A stretch of DNA of 5,268 bases from Chlamydiota bacterium (GCA_011065005.1 JAAKFP010000196.1:1-5268); one strand, 5' to 3'. Shown: positions 1 through 5,268, counted from the first letter of the stretch. The notes: generated from the sequence alone by a model not told the origin. Made by a program: numbers and translations.

Positions 1-119
1 TATTTAAGAAAAAAAACACTCGAGATCGACCTGTGCGAGGGTTTTTCAATTCCAAAGCACTCAAAAACAAACAAGCTAATCTACGAGCCCAATTAGGGTC
101 TAATTCTGGCGTGAAAATC
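1..119. other. Unrecognised AT-rich sequence joined to broken clpB
   Basis: This stretch replaces the expected C-terminal coding part of clpB, and none of its six frames shows ClpB-like residues. On the plus strand a frame is open from the window edge to a TAG at 94-96 and ends in KTNKLIYEPN. It could be the tail of a gene entering from the left, for example a transposase, but I recognise no family. A 6-bp inverted repeat (AATTAG/CTAATT, 91-105) lies near the junction, and the T-rich and A-rich runs at 10-16 and 42-46 flank a hairpin. The layout would fit the end of an inserted element, a rearrangement breakpoint, or a contig artefact. The window does not show the other side of the junction, so these cannot be separated. 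Confidence 0.4.
12..46. repeat. Inverted repeat, terminator-like hairpin
   Basis: AAAAACACTCG (12-22) pairs with CGAGGGTTTTT (36-46), with one A-G mismatch and a 13-nt loop. Read on either strand, the stem is flanked by A-runs and T-runs, as in a bidirectional intrinsic terminator. It overlaps the open plus-strand frame that ends at 96, so it may instead be chance pairing inside a coding end. Confidence 0.3.
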
Positions 120-479
120 CGTGGTCATGATGAAAAGAGCGTTTTTGCAGTTGGCGGTTCGTCCTTTGCTATCCGTTAGACGCCCTTCATCAAAAATTTG
201 CAACAGGATGTTTGTTACATCGTGATGGGCTTTTTCGATTTCGTCGAGCAAAACGATGGCGTATGGGCGGCGGCGTAGTGCTTCAGTGAGCTGTCCTCCC
301 TCTTCGTAACCGACATATCCGGGAGGAGATCCGATAAGCTTGGCAACGGTATGTTTTTCCATGTACTCAGACATGTCTAGTCGGATGATGGCATCTTCCT
401 GACTGAACAGCTGCACAGCAAGAGCTTTTGCTAATTCCGTTTTTCCCACTCCTGTGGGGCCCAGGAAGAGGAATGCTCC
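93..479 (-). pseudogene. clpB: ClpB second AAA+ module (NBD2), frame-shifted and truncated fragment
   Basis: This is the continuation of clpB in a different frame from the upstream part. About 120 residues (479 down to 120) read as ClpB NBD2. They include Walker A GPTGVGKT at fragment residues 7-14, DMSEYMEKH, the pore loop GYVGYEEGG, Walker B VLLDEIE, and [11 protein letters not shown] at the point where sensor 1 (normally TSN) should follow. After 120 the frame reads DFHARIRP and stops at 93-95, with no ClpB likeness. The missing part, about 145 residues in the family, would hold sensor 1, the second arginine finger (the NRID region) and sensor 2 (GARPLKR). The fragment cannot make a working ATPase ring on its own. 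The open frame extends upstream to an ATG at 645-647, but those 56 extra residues are an out-of-frame reading of clpB's middle/NBD2 linker. No ribosome site argues for independent translation. Confidence 0.85.
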
Positions 480-2272
480 ATCGGGCGACGAGGGTCGCTG
501 AGGCCAGACCGCGATCTGCGTATCGCTTCGCAGACGGCAATAACTGCTAACTCTTGACCGACGACTCTTTTGCTGATCTCTTCTTCGAGATGAAGCAGTC
601 GTTCGGCTTCGCCTTCGAGCATTTTCGAGACGGGAATCCCTGTCCATTTTGAAACGATATCGGCAACCAGGTCTTCATCTACCTCTTCTTGAAGCAGACG
701 GTTCGGTCTTTTGTGGAGCTTTTCTTCAGCTTCTTCAATTTCTTTTTGCAGTTGAGGAATATCGTGATACCTCAACTCGGCGACTTTATTGTAATCAGCT
801 TTTCTTTCAAATTCGTCTTCTTGGAAGCGGTAGTGTTCTAAAATATTTTTCTTTTCTTTTACGTCCTGAATAAGTTTTTTTTCCTCATTCCACTGCTGTC
901 GCAATAAGGAAAGTTCTTCCTTGAGTTGGGCAATCTTTCCATCGAGTTTCTGCGCTTCCACGCTATCGGGCCTTTCCCTTCGGAGTGCTTCCTGTTCGAT
1001 GATGAGCGAGGAAAGTTCCCGTTCCTTTTGATCGATAGGCAGTGGGCGGCTTCCAATTTGCAGTCGTATCGTACTCGCAGCTTCATCGATGAGGTCGATG
1101 GCTTTGTCAGGGAGGTTTCTGTCAGTGATGTAGCGATAGGATAAAAAGACGGCGGCGTGAATTGCTGATTCTGTGATGCGGACGCCGTGATAGATTTCGT
1201 ATCGTTCTCTGAGTCCTCGTAGGATAGCAATAGAGTCTTCTAGGCTAGGTTCTCTGATCATCACAGGCTGGAACCGTCGCTCTAAGGCTGGATCTTTTTC
1301 AATATATTTTTGATATTCGTTAATAGTTGTTGCGGCAATGCAATGCAGGGTACCCCTTGCTAGTGCAGGTTTGAGGAGGTTTGCAGCATCCATTGCACCT
1401 TCTGCTGCTCCGGCTCCGACCAGAGTATGCACTTCGTCAATGAAGAGAATGATTTTTCCTTCACTTTGTTCCACTTCATGCAAAATCCCTTTCAGGCGCT
1501 CTTCGAATTCACCGCGATATTTTGTTCCTGCGACGAGGCTGCCCATATCCAATGCATAAATCTGCTTGTCTTTAAGAGGGTCCGGAACATCTTCCTGGAC
1601 GATACGTAGAGCTAGACCTTCAGCGATCGCAGTTTTTCCTACTCCTGCATCGCCGATAAGCATAGGGTTGTTTTTGGTGCGGCGACTTAACACCTGCATG
1701 GTTCGGCGGATCTCTTCGTCTCGACCGATGATGGGGTCCATCTTCCCTTCACGAGCGAGTTTTGTGAGGTTGCGGCAATATTTATCGAGAGCTTGCAAGC
1801 TCTCTTCTGCGGCAGGGGAATCCATGTGTCGTTCTCCTCGAATCTTTTTGATTTGTTCTTCAAGATCTTTTAAAGAAATACTTGTTTGTCCTTTCCAGTT
1901 TGCGAAGGGTTCACCCCCATTTCTCCAGTAAGAGAGTAGAAAGTGGTCACTGCTAGCATAGGAATCTTTCCATTGTTGGGCGATGTTTTGCGCATCTGTG
2001 ATTCTTCCCTGGAGGCTGCGGGAGGGTTGTGGAGGTTCGGCGGTACCCCCACTAAACGTTGGGAGGGTGTTGAGGTTTTCTTCTACCTGTTCAAGCAATT
2101 GGTGGGGCTGGGTGTTGAGACTCGTGAGGATCGAAGTAAAATACCCTTGTGCATCATTTAAAAACCCCCAAAGGAGGTGATTTTCTGTAACTTCAGTATT
2201 TTGTCGTTTTTGCGCATCAGCAAACGCTTGTTGCAGAGCATTGGTTACCGTTTCAGTAAAATTTTGCGCCAT
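431..2272 (-). CDS. clpB: ClpB disaggregase, N-terminal, NBD1 and middle domains; frameshifted gene
   Basis: ClpB is a hexameric cytosolic AAA+ chaperone that, with DnaK/DnaJ/GrpE, pulls proteins out of aggregates. Seen here: the Clp N domain (about 1-145), NBD1 with Walker A GDAGVGKT (207-214), pore loop KYRG (251-254), Walker B ILFIDE (275-280), arginine-finger segment ALERRF (329-334), and a charged coiled-coil middle domain (about 410-525). The linker [20 protein letters not shown] then leads into NBD2. The true reading ends at Met598 (479-481). The last 15 residues of this 613-aa frame (EHSS to EKRN) are out of frame, because one G appears to be missing from ATG-GGA. Adding it restores [18 protein letters not shown]. 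The start at 2270-2272 is supported by AGAGGGG six bases upstream. The sequence resembles chlamydial ClpB. No CIRCE element is visible. The gene is probably non-functional, unless the shift is a sequencing error and the distal truncation is an assembly fault. Confidence 0.92.
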   Translation of the reverse strand: MAQNFTETVTNALQQAFADAQKRQNTEVTENHLLWGFLNDAQGYFTSILTSLNTQPHQLLEQVEENLNTLPTFSGGTAEPPQPSRSLQGRITDAQNIAQQWKDSYASSDHFLLSYWRNGGEPFANWKGQTSISLKDLEEQIKKIRGERHMDSPAAEESLQALDKYCRNLTKLAREGKMDPIIGRDEEIRRTMQVLSRRTKNNPMLIGDAGVGKTAIAEGLALRIVQEDVPDPLKDKQIYALDMGSLVAGTKYRGEFEERLKGILHEVEQSEGKIILFIDEVHTLVGAGAAEGAMDAANLLKPALARGTLHCIAATTINEYQKYIEKDPALERRFQPVMIREPSLEDSIAILRGLRERYEIYHGVRITESAIHAAVFLSYRYITDRNLPDKAIDLIDEAASTIRLQIGSRPLPIDQKERELSSLIIEQEALRRERPDSVEAQKLDGKIAQLKEELSLLRQQWNEEKKLIQDVKEKKNILEHYRFQEDEFERKADYNKVAELRYHDIPQLQKEIEEAEEKLHKRPNRLLQEEVDEDLVADIVSKWTGIPVSKMLEGEAERLLHLEEEISKRVVGQELAVIAVCEAIRRSRSGLSDPRRPMEHSSSWAPQEWEKRN

Positions 2273-2278
2273 TTGCAG

Positions 2279-2285
2279 CCCCTCT
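2279..2285 (-). promoter_or_regulatory. clpB ribosome binding site
   Basis: AGAGGGG on the minus strand lies six bases before the ATG at 2270-2272 and fixes the start of clpB. Confidence 0.7.
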
Positions 2286-2299
2286 GTTTCTCTGGCTCG

Positions 2300-2328
2300 A
2301 CTCTAAAGATATACCCAATCAAAATCAA
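2300..2328 (-). promoter_or_regulatory. Candidate clpB promoter
   Basis: On the minus strand TTGATT (2323-2328) is followed, after exactly 17 bases, by TAGAGT (2300-2305, four of six matches to the -10 consensus). This predicts a transcript start near 2293 and a leader of about 20 bases that contains the ribosome site. No heat-shock operator (CIRCE) is visible. A second TTGATT copy on the same strand (2317-2322) lies in the spacer. Confidence 0.5.
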
Positions 2329-2332
2329 GATA

Positions 2333-2361
2333 TTGATTAATTGTCTTTTCCCCTGTATAAT
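2333..2361 (+). promoter_or_regulatory. ispG promoter
   Basis: TTGATT (2333-2338), a 17-base spacer, and a perfect TATAAT (2356-2361) form a strong sigma70-type promoter. Transcription would begin near 2368, giving a leader of about 18 bases. The in-frame TTG at 2341 lies inside this promoter, which argues for the ATG at 2386 as the ispG start. Confidence 0.75.
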
Positions 2362-2372
2362 TTGTGTAATTT

Positions 2373-2378
2373 AAGGGG
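2373..2378 (+). promoter_or_regulatory. ispG ribosome binding site
   Basis: AAGGGG lies seven bases before the ATG at 2386-2388. It decides the start against the 15-residue upstream extension that is open back to TTG 2341. Confidence 0.75.
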
Positions 2379-2385
2379 TTATCCT

Positions 2386-4224
2386 ATGAAATATTGCGAA
2401 TCGATTTTTCGAACATCTAGGCGTAAAACTCGTGAAGTCATGGTGGGAAAGGTTGGAGTTGGTGGAAATCACCCGATCCGTATCCAATCGATGACAACAT
2501 CAAACACTCGAGATGTTGAGGCAACAATAGAGCAAATCATTCGACTTGCCGACTCCGGGTGTGAAATTGCCAGAATGACCGTCCAAGGGATGAAGGAAGC
2601 TGAAGCCTGTGAAGAGATCAAAAATGGTCTTGTAAAAAAGGGGTATGACATCCCTCTCGTTGCCGACATCCATTTCTTTCCTCCGGCTGCGATGAGAGTT
2701 GCCGACTCTGTGGATAAGGTTCGTATCAATCCCGGAAATTATGTTGACAAAAGAGCTTCCTTTAAAGAGATCGAGTATGATGAAGCCTCTTACGCAAAAG
2801 AGATCGAAAAGATCGAAGAGAAGTTCACACCCCTTGTAGAGAAATGCAAACGCCTCAATCGTGCCATGCGCATTGGTACAAATCATGGCTCCCTTTCAGA
2901 TCGCATCATGAACCGTTATGGCGACACGCCCCAAGGGATGGTTGAATCTGCCCTGGAATTTGCAAGAGTGTGCAGAACGAATGACTACCACGACTTCATG
3001 TTCTCAATGAAATCCTCCAATCCACAGGTGATGGTCCAAGCTTATCGCTTGCTGGTCGCAGAAATGGTTCAACTGGGTTGGGAGTATCCTCTGCACCTAG
3101 GTGTTACAGAAGCGGGGGAAGGGGAAGATGGACGTATTAAGTCGGCAATGGGCATCGGATCGCTTCTCCTTGATGGGATTGGCGACACCATCCGAGTGTC
3201 CCTTACCGAAGACCCTTGGCAGGAGATCGATCCCTGCAAAAGGCTCATCTGCTTTGCAGAGGAATGCCTAGGAAAAGGTGTCGAACCTTTTCAGGAAACA
3301 CATCGCAATATCGAAAGCATAACCCGGCGCCAGGTTTCCCTTCCGAAACAGGTCCCCATGCATTGGGATGGAACTGTAATTCTCACCATAAAAGCTGACG
3401 ATTTCACTCAGCCCGCCCTTTATGAAAAACTGGGATGTGAAATCAAAGAGGGGAGTCCTAAATCAACCCCTTCTACCGTCGACGCTGTTTCTTTCGAAGG
3501 GTCCTCACAAGATGTCTCACTGAAAGAAGCTGGCATTGAATCTCTCCATCCGATCCCTCTTCGAGAAGCAGCAGAAGATTCCTCTGTAGGCGTTGTGAAA
3601 ATCTCGAATGAGCCTTCACAAGATTGGCAAATGATCGAAAAGATCAATCCGGCGATGATTATTCTAAGTCCCACCGACAATCGCCTGCACTACTGCCGAC
3701 AATTCTTTGAATGGCTTCAGAAGCGAAAGCTCCGAATCCCCGTCATCTTGAATTTCTACTACGACTGCCCCAAAGAAGATCTTGTCATCCAGGCGGCAGC
3801 AGAGATGGGATCCCTACTTTGCGATAGACAAGGGGAAGGCGTTTGGATCGAAGGCCCCTACGATCTAGCATTTTTGAGAAAACTTAGCTTTAATATCCTC
3901 CAATCTGCGCGAATGCGTCTTATAAAAACAGATTTTATCTCCTGCCCCGGGTGCGGACGCACCCTTTTCGACCTTCAGGAGGTCTCAAAGCGGATACGCT
4001 CACGCACAGACCATCTGCCCGGTGTAAAAATTGCAATTATGGGCTGCATCGTCAATGGCCCCGGTGAAATGGCGGACGCAGACTTCGGCTACGTCGGCTC
4101 GAGACCGGGAAAAATCGACCTGTATGTGGGAAAAGAGTGTGTCGAGAGAAATATCGACTTCTCTGACGCCGACGATCGCCTCATCGAACTCATCAAAGCC
4201 CACGGTCGATGGGTAGATGCCTGA
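2386..4224 (+). CDS. ispG: IspG (GcpE), 4-hydroxy-3-methylbut-2-enyl diphosphate synthase, long form
   Basis: IspG reduces the cyclic diphosphate MEcPP to HMBPP, the penultimate step of the cytosolic MEP pathway for isoprenoid precursors. The 612-aa product has an N-terminal TIM-barrel (about 1-285) with PLVADIHF (90-97), VRINPGN (112-118), IGTNHGSL (163-170), HLGVTEAG (237-244) and TIRVSLTEDP (268-277). A poorly conserved insert of about 220 residues (about 290-510) follows. The C-terminal iron-sulfur domain has CPGCG (C520, C523), GCIVNGPGE (C554) and E561, matching the three cysteines and the glutamate that hold the 4Fe-4S cluster in E. coli IspG (372 aa). The insert is typical of the long form known from chlamydiae and plants. 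All key residues are present, so the gene looks functional. It appears monocistronic and divergent from clpB. The start at 2386 is chosen from the promoter and ribosome site. Confidence 0.97.
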   Translation: MKYCESIFRTSRRKTREVMVGKVGVGGNHPIRIQSMTTSNTRDVEATIEQIIRLADSGCEIARMTVQGMKEAEACEEIKNGLVKKGYDIPLVADIHFFPPAAMRVADSVDKVRINPGNYVDKRASFKEIEYDEASYAKEIEKIEEKFTPLVEKCKRLNRAMRIGTNHGSLSDRIMNRYGDTPQGMVESALEFARVCRTNDYHDFMFSMKSSNPQVMVQAYRLLVAEMVQLGWEYPLHLGVTEAGEGEDGRIKSAMGIGSLLLDGIGDTIRVSLTEDPWQEIDPCKRLICFAEECLGKGVEPFQETHRNIESITRRQVSLPKQVPMHWDGTVILTIKADDFTQPALYEKLGCEIKEGSPKSTPSTVDAVSFEGSSQDVSLKEAGIESLHPIPLREAAEDSSVGVVKISNEPSQDWQMIEKINPAMIILSPTDNRLHYCRQFFEWLQKRKLRIPVILNFYYDCPKEDLVIQAAAEMGSLLCDRQGEGVWIEGPYDLAFLRKLSFNILQSARMRLIKTDFISCPGCGRTLFDLQEVSKRIRSRTDHLPGVKIAIMGCIVNGPGEMADADFGYVGSRPGKIDLYVGKECVERNIDFSDADDRLIELIKAHGRWVDA

Positions 4225-4243
4225 CAAGAGCAATGATTTCCTA

Positions 4244-4270
4244 CAAATTACAGGATAACAGGATAATTTG
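4244..4270 (+). repeat. Short hairpin with tandem ACAGGATA just after ispG
   Basis: CAAATTA (4244-4250) and TAATTTG (4264-4270) form a perfect 7-bp inverted repeat around a 13-base loop. The loop region contains two exact tandem copies of ACAGGATA (4250-4257 and 4258-4265). The repeat lies 20 bases after the ispG stop. The stem is AT-rich and no T-run follows, so it is a weak terminator candidate at best. It might help to stabilise the 3' end. Confidence 0.4.
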
Positions 4271-4281
4271 AGAATTAATAT

Positions 4282-4341
4282 GTGAAGAAGGTGAGGGTTT
4301 AAGGCCCCCCTTTTTGGCTTCTTTCACGAATATTGTTTTTT
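4282..4341 (+). terminator. Candidate ispG terminator in the convergent gap
   Basis: GTGAAGAAG (4282-4290) pairs with CTTCTTTCAC (4318-4327) with one bulged T. The region between is rich in G and C runs and can pair AGGG (4294-4297) with CCCT (4308-4311). A T-rich tract follows at 4331-4341. The stem lies between two genes that converge, ispG and the XRE gene, so it could serve both strands. The T-tract is some bases away from the stem, which lowers confidence. Confidence 0.4.
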
Positions 4342-4344
4342 GCT

Positions 4345-4635
4345 TTATGCAATGGAGAGTTTTAAATGCTTTCCAACAGCTCTTGCTGCTGAACTAAGTG
4401 TTTTTAGAGTGGATGGAGCGGTTGGGTTAAGAAGCCGTCTGATTGCGGAACGGCTAGTTCCCATTAAATCAGCTAACTCTTCTTTTTTGATCTTTTGTTT
4501 CTTCAGCTCCTTTTCAAGTAGAAACACAAAAACACGCTTTGCCGCAACAGATTCGACTTCTTCGATAACCCCCTCTTCTTCTAGGAACTCATCAAAAGAT
4601 GAGCCGATATACGTTTCTTTTTTCTTGATAGACAT
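4345..4635 (-). CDS. XRE-family DNA-binding protein, HigA-like antitoxin (orphan)
   Basis: The product is a 96-aa protein with an N-terminal SSFDEFLEEEGVIEEVE segment (12-28), which is common in small XRE antitoxins that pair with HigB/RelE-type (Gp49-like) toxins. A helix-turn-helix follows at about 46-71 (KEELADLMGTSRSAIRRLLN), then the usual LKTLSSAARAVGKHLKL end. In such modules the antitoxin binds its toxin and represses its own promoter. The start at 4633-4635 has AGGA six bases upstream. A toxin gene normally precedes it; here only a C-terminal stub (4638-4703) seems to remain, while a promoter and palindromic operator still lie upstream. It ends convergently with ispG. The HTH family is clear. 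The antitoxin role is inferred from resemblance and context, and without a toxin it may act only as a repressor. Confidence 0.85.
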   Translation of the reverse strand: MSIKKKETYIGSSFDEFLEEEGVIEEVESVAAKRVFVFLLEKELKKQKIKKEELADLMGTSRSAIRRLLNPTAPSTLKTLSSAARAVGKHLKLSIA

Positions 4636-4637
4636 TG

Positions 4638-4711
4638 CTAATCCTGCAAGTTCTTTGCCCTTCTTTGGGCTATTTTTAGTTCTTTCGAGGGTGAGCAGTG
4701 TCTTTAGTCAT
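4638..4711 (-). pseudogene. Remnant of a HigB/RelE-type toxin gene
   Basis: An ATG at 4709-4711 has a good ribosome site (AAGGA at 4718-4722, spacing six) directly after the module's promoter, but its frame closes after 11 codons (MTKDTAHPRKN). In another frame the same stretch reads SPSKELKIAQRRAKNLQD and stops with TAG at 4638-4640, two bases before the antitoxin ATG. That tail has the pattern of the end of Gp49/HigB-like toxins (TP-KE-x-x-x-A-x-x-R). Its position is where a toxin stop codon is expected. The family is about 100-115 residues, so roughly 85-90 codons would have been deleted, leaving start and end out of frame. The assignment rests on a short tail and on position, so it remains an inference. 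Confidence 0.5.
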
Positions 4712-4730
4712 TATCTTTCCTTATATCTAT

Positions 4731-4759
4731 ATTGTACCAAAATTGGTACATTTACGCAA
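4731..4759 (-). promoter_or_regulatory. Candidate promoter of the XRE/toxin-remnant module
   Basis: On the minus strand TTGCGT (4754-4759), a 17-base spacer and TACAAT (4731-4736) lead into a short leader with AAGGA and the ATG at 4711. The -35 box is weak (three of six), which is common for repressor-controlled promoters. Confidence 0.5.
4733..4750. promoter_or_regulatory. Palindromic operator, likely bound by the XRE antitoxin
   Basis: TGTACCAA and TTGGTACA form a perfect 8-bp inverted repeat around a central AA. The palindrome sits in the spacer and overlaps the -10 box of the candidate minus-strand promoter. That is the classical position for autorepression by a dimeric HTH antitoxin. 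The palindrome is seen directly; which protein binds it is inferred from position. Confidence 0.65.
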
Positions 4760-4810
4760 CAATTCTTTAACTAACTTAGAATCAACAATATAGAGCCTGT
4801 TATCAGACGT

Positions 4811-4854
4811 AATTTAAAGAGGAAGTTGGTAGGGTTCGCTCCCCTCTTTTAATT
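4811..4854. repeat. 12-bp inverted repeat, possible bidirectional terminator
   Basis: AATTTAAAGAGG (4811-4822) pairs with CCTCTTTTAATT (4843-4854) over 12 positions with a single T-T mismatch; the loop is 20 bases. The arms end in A/T runs on both strands, as in a bidirectional terminator. Its place upstream of the minus-strand promoter at 4759 would let it insulate that module. Confidence 0.5.
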
Positions 4855-5014
4855 CATGGGTTTTCCGAGTTTGGGAATAGGATCTAAGATCAGCGGGTTA
4901 TGAGGGCGGGAGAACACCGACTTAACCAACACCATCCAACCACTATGAATAAGAGTATAAATGGAATATGTTTATTTTTCTATTGGTTTTTGTGGGTTAA
5001 TGCTGGTAGAAGTT

Positions 5015-5040
5015 GTGCACTGTTGCACCGTCTGTGCACC
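5015..5040. repeat. Three closely spaced TGCAC motifs
   Basis: TGCAC occurs at 5016-5020, 5024-5028 and 5035-5039. The first and third lie within the palindrome GTGCAC. The cluster lies about 45-65 bases upstream of the -35 box of the right-hand XRE gene, where an activator or repressor could bind. Confidence 0.35.
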
Positions 5041-5079
5041 ATTTTTGCTTCTACACCCTATTTTTTCATTCTTTCAGGG

Positions 5080-5116
5080 GTTTACAAAAAACATGAATTA
5101 TTGATATAATGTAAAC
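5080..5116. promoter_or_regulatory. Inverted half-sites flanking the right XRE promoter (operator)
   Basis: GTTTACA (5080-5086) and TGTAAAC (5110-5116) are perfect 7-bp inverted copies with centres 30 bases apart, about three helical turns. The left copy covers the -35 box and the right copy lies at the end of the -10 box and the transcript start. This suits a dimer or tetramer repressing the promoter, most simply the XRE protein encoded downstream. Confidence 0.6.
5081..5110 (+). promoter_or_regulatory. Promoter of the right-hand XRE gene
   Basis: TTTACA (5081-5086, five of six matches) and a perfect TATAAT (5105-5110) are separated by 18 bases. The transcript would start near 5117, with a leader of about 24 bases. 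Confidence 0.75.
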
Positions 5117-5123
5117 TATATAT

Positions 5124-5129
5124 GGAGGT
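5124..5129 (+). promoter_or_regulatory. Ribosome binding site of the right-hand XRE gene
   Basis: GGAGGT is a strong Shine-Dalgarno match but lies 11 bases before the ATG at 5141, somewhat further than usual. No other in-frame start lies closer, and the HTH alignment supports 5141. Confidence 0.65.
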
Positions 5130-5131
5130 AA

Positions 5132-5268
<137 letters not shown>

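Larger units (their letters stand above)
4760..5079. other. Intergenic region between two divergent regulators, no convincing gene
   Basis: About 320 bases with no supported coding region. Plus-strand frames starting at 4900 or 4945 have no ribosome site and an unremarkable hydrophobic translation. The region holds a long inverted repeat (4811-4854), a short segment resembling the central part of 5S rRNA on the minus strand (4863-4884) with no supporting fold, and three TGCAC motifs (5016-5039). It could be the eroded remains of a lost gene or an old integration site, but nothing shows this directly. Confidence 0.5.

Noticed and set aside
480..647. Minus-strand open frame upstream of the NBD2 fragment, starting at ATG 645-647
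   Set aside because: Its 56 residues are an arginine- and serine-rich out-of-frame reading of the genuine clpB linker and NBD2 entry. No ribosome site was seen.
2341..2385. Earlier ispG start at TTG 2341
   Set aside because: It lies in the spacer of the predicted promoter, upstream of the likely transcript start. The ATG at 2386 has a good ribosome site and gives the usual IspG N-terminus.
2273..2385. CIRCE heat-shock operator upstream of clpB
   Set aside because: The expected TTAGCACTC-N9-GAGTGCTAA pattern is absent. Only the TTGATT palindrome explained by the promoters is present.
4636..4707. In-frame N-terminal extension of the HigA-like protein (ending KGKELAGLA)
   Set aside because: It has no ATG or well-placed alternative start, and the ATG at 4633-4635 has AGGA at the right distance. 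Another frame of the same bases gives a better explanation as a toxin tail.
4340..4774. Plus-strand 144-codon open frame
   Set aside because: It is antisense to the clear XRE gene; its serine- and phenylalanine-rich translation is typical of a shadow frame.
4826..4850. tRNA T-arm-like hairpin with loop TTCGCTC
   Set aside because: The conserved A of the T-loop is missing, and no acceptor, D or anticodon arms can be placed around it. The bases pair better in the larger inverted repeat.
4856..4903. Possible leader peptide MGFPSLGIGSKISGL
   Set aside because: It is 15 codons without a ribosome site. No attenuator-like structure or downstream biosynthetic gene follows.
4900..5109. Plus-strand small hydrophobic frame (69 codons, or from ATG 4945)
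   Set aside because: It has no ribosome site before either start and runs through the promoter of the next gene. The translation resembles no known small protein.

Overview
The window most likely comes from a member of the Chlamydiota, probably an environmental (Parachlamydia-like) lineage. The ClpB reading closely resembles chlamydial ClpB as I know it. The ispG product is the long form of about 610 residues, with a large insert, that is known from chlamydiae, plants and some other bacteria. The toxin-antitoxin-like genes at the right end would be unusual in the reduced Chlamydiaceae and fit an environmental relative better. The taxonomy is inferred from protein resemblance, not from a search.

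Left part (1-2272, minus strand): a broken clpB gene. Its N-terminal domain, first AAA+ ring module and coiled-coil middle domain are intact. A one-base loss at about 478-479 then throws the reading out of frame. The second AAA+ module continues in another frame to about position 120, where ClpB similarity stops abruptly in an unrecognised AT-rich sequence. About 145 C-terminal residues, including the second arginine finger and sensor 2, are absent from this window. This could be pseudogenisation by insertion or rearrangement, or partly an assembly problem.

Middle (2273-4341): a compact divergent promoter region of about 113 bp separates clpB from ispG. Both genes have good candidate sigma70-type promoters whose -35 boxes (TTGATT) lie back to back and form a perfect palindrome. 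ispG encodes the iron-sulfur enzyme that makes HMBPP in the non-mevalonate isoprenoid pathway. All three cluster cysteines and the conserved glutamate are present. A hairpin region follows.

Right part (4345-5268): a small defence or toxin-antitoxin-like segment. An XRE/HigA-type antitoxin gene on the minus strand ends close to ispG. Directly upstream is what looks like the C-terminal stub of its lost HigB/RelE-type toxin. The module's likely promoter and an 18-bp palindromic operator are still present. A second, unrelated XRE regulator starts on the plus strand at 5141 and runs off the window. It has a strong promoter flanked by perfect 7-bp inverted half-sites. The 430-500 bp between the two regulators holds repeats and a hairpin but no convincing gene. 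No tRNA, rRNA, CRISPR array or complete insertion sequence was found.
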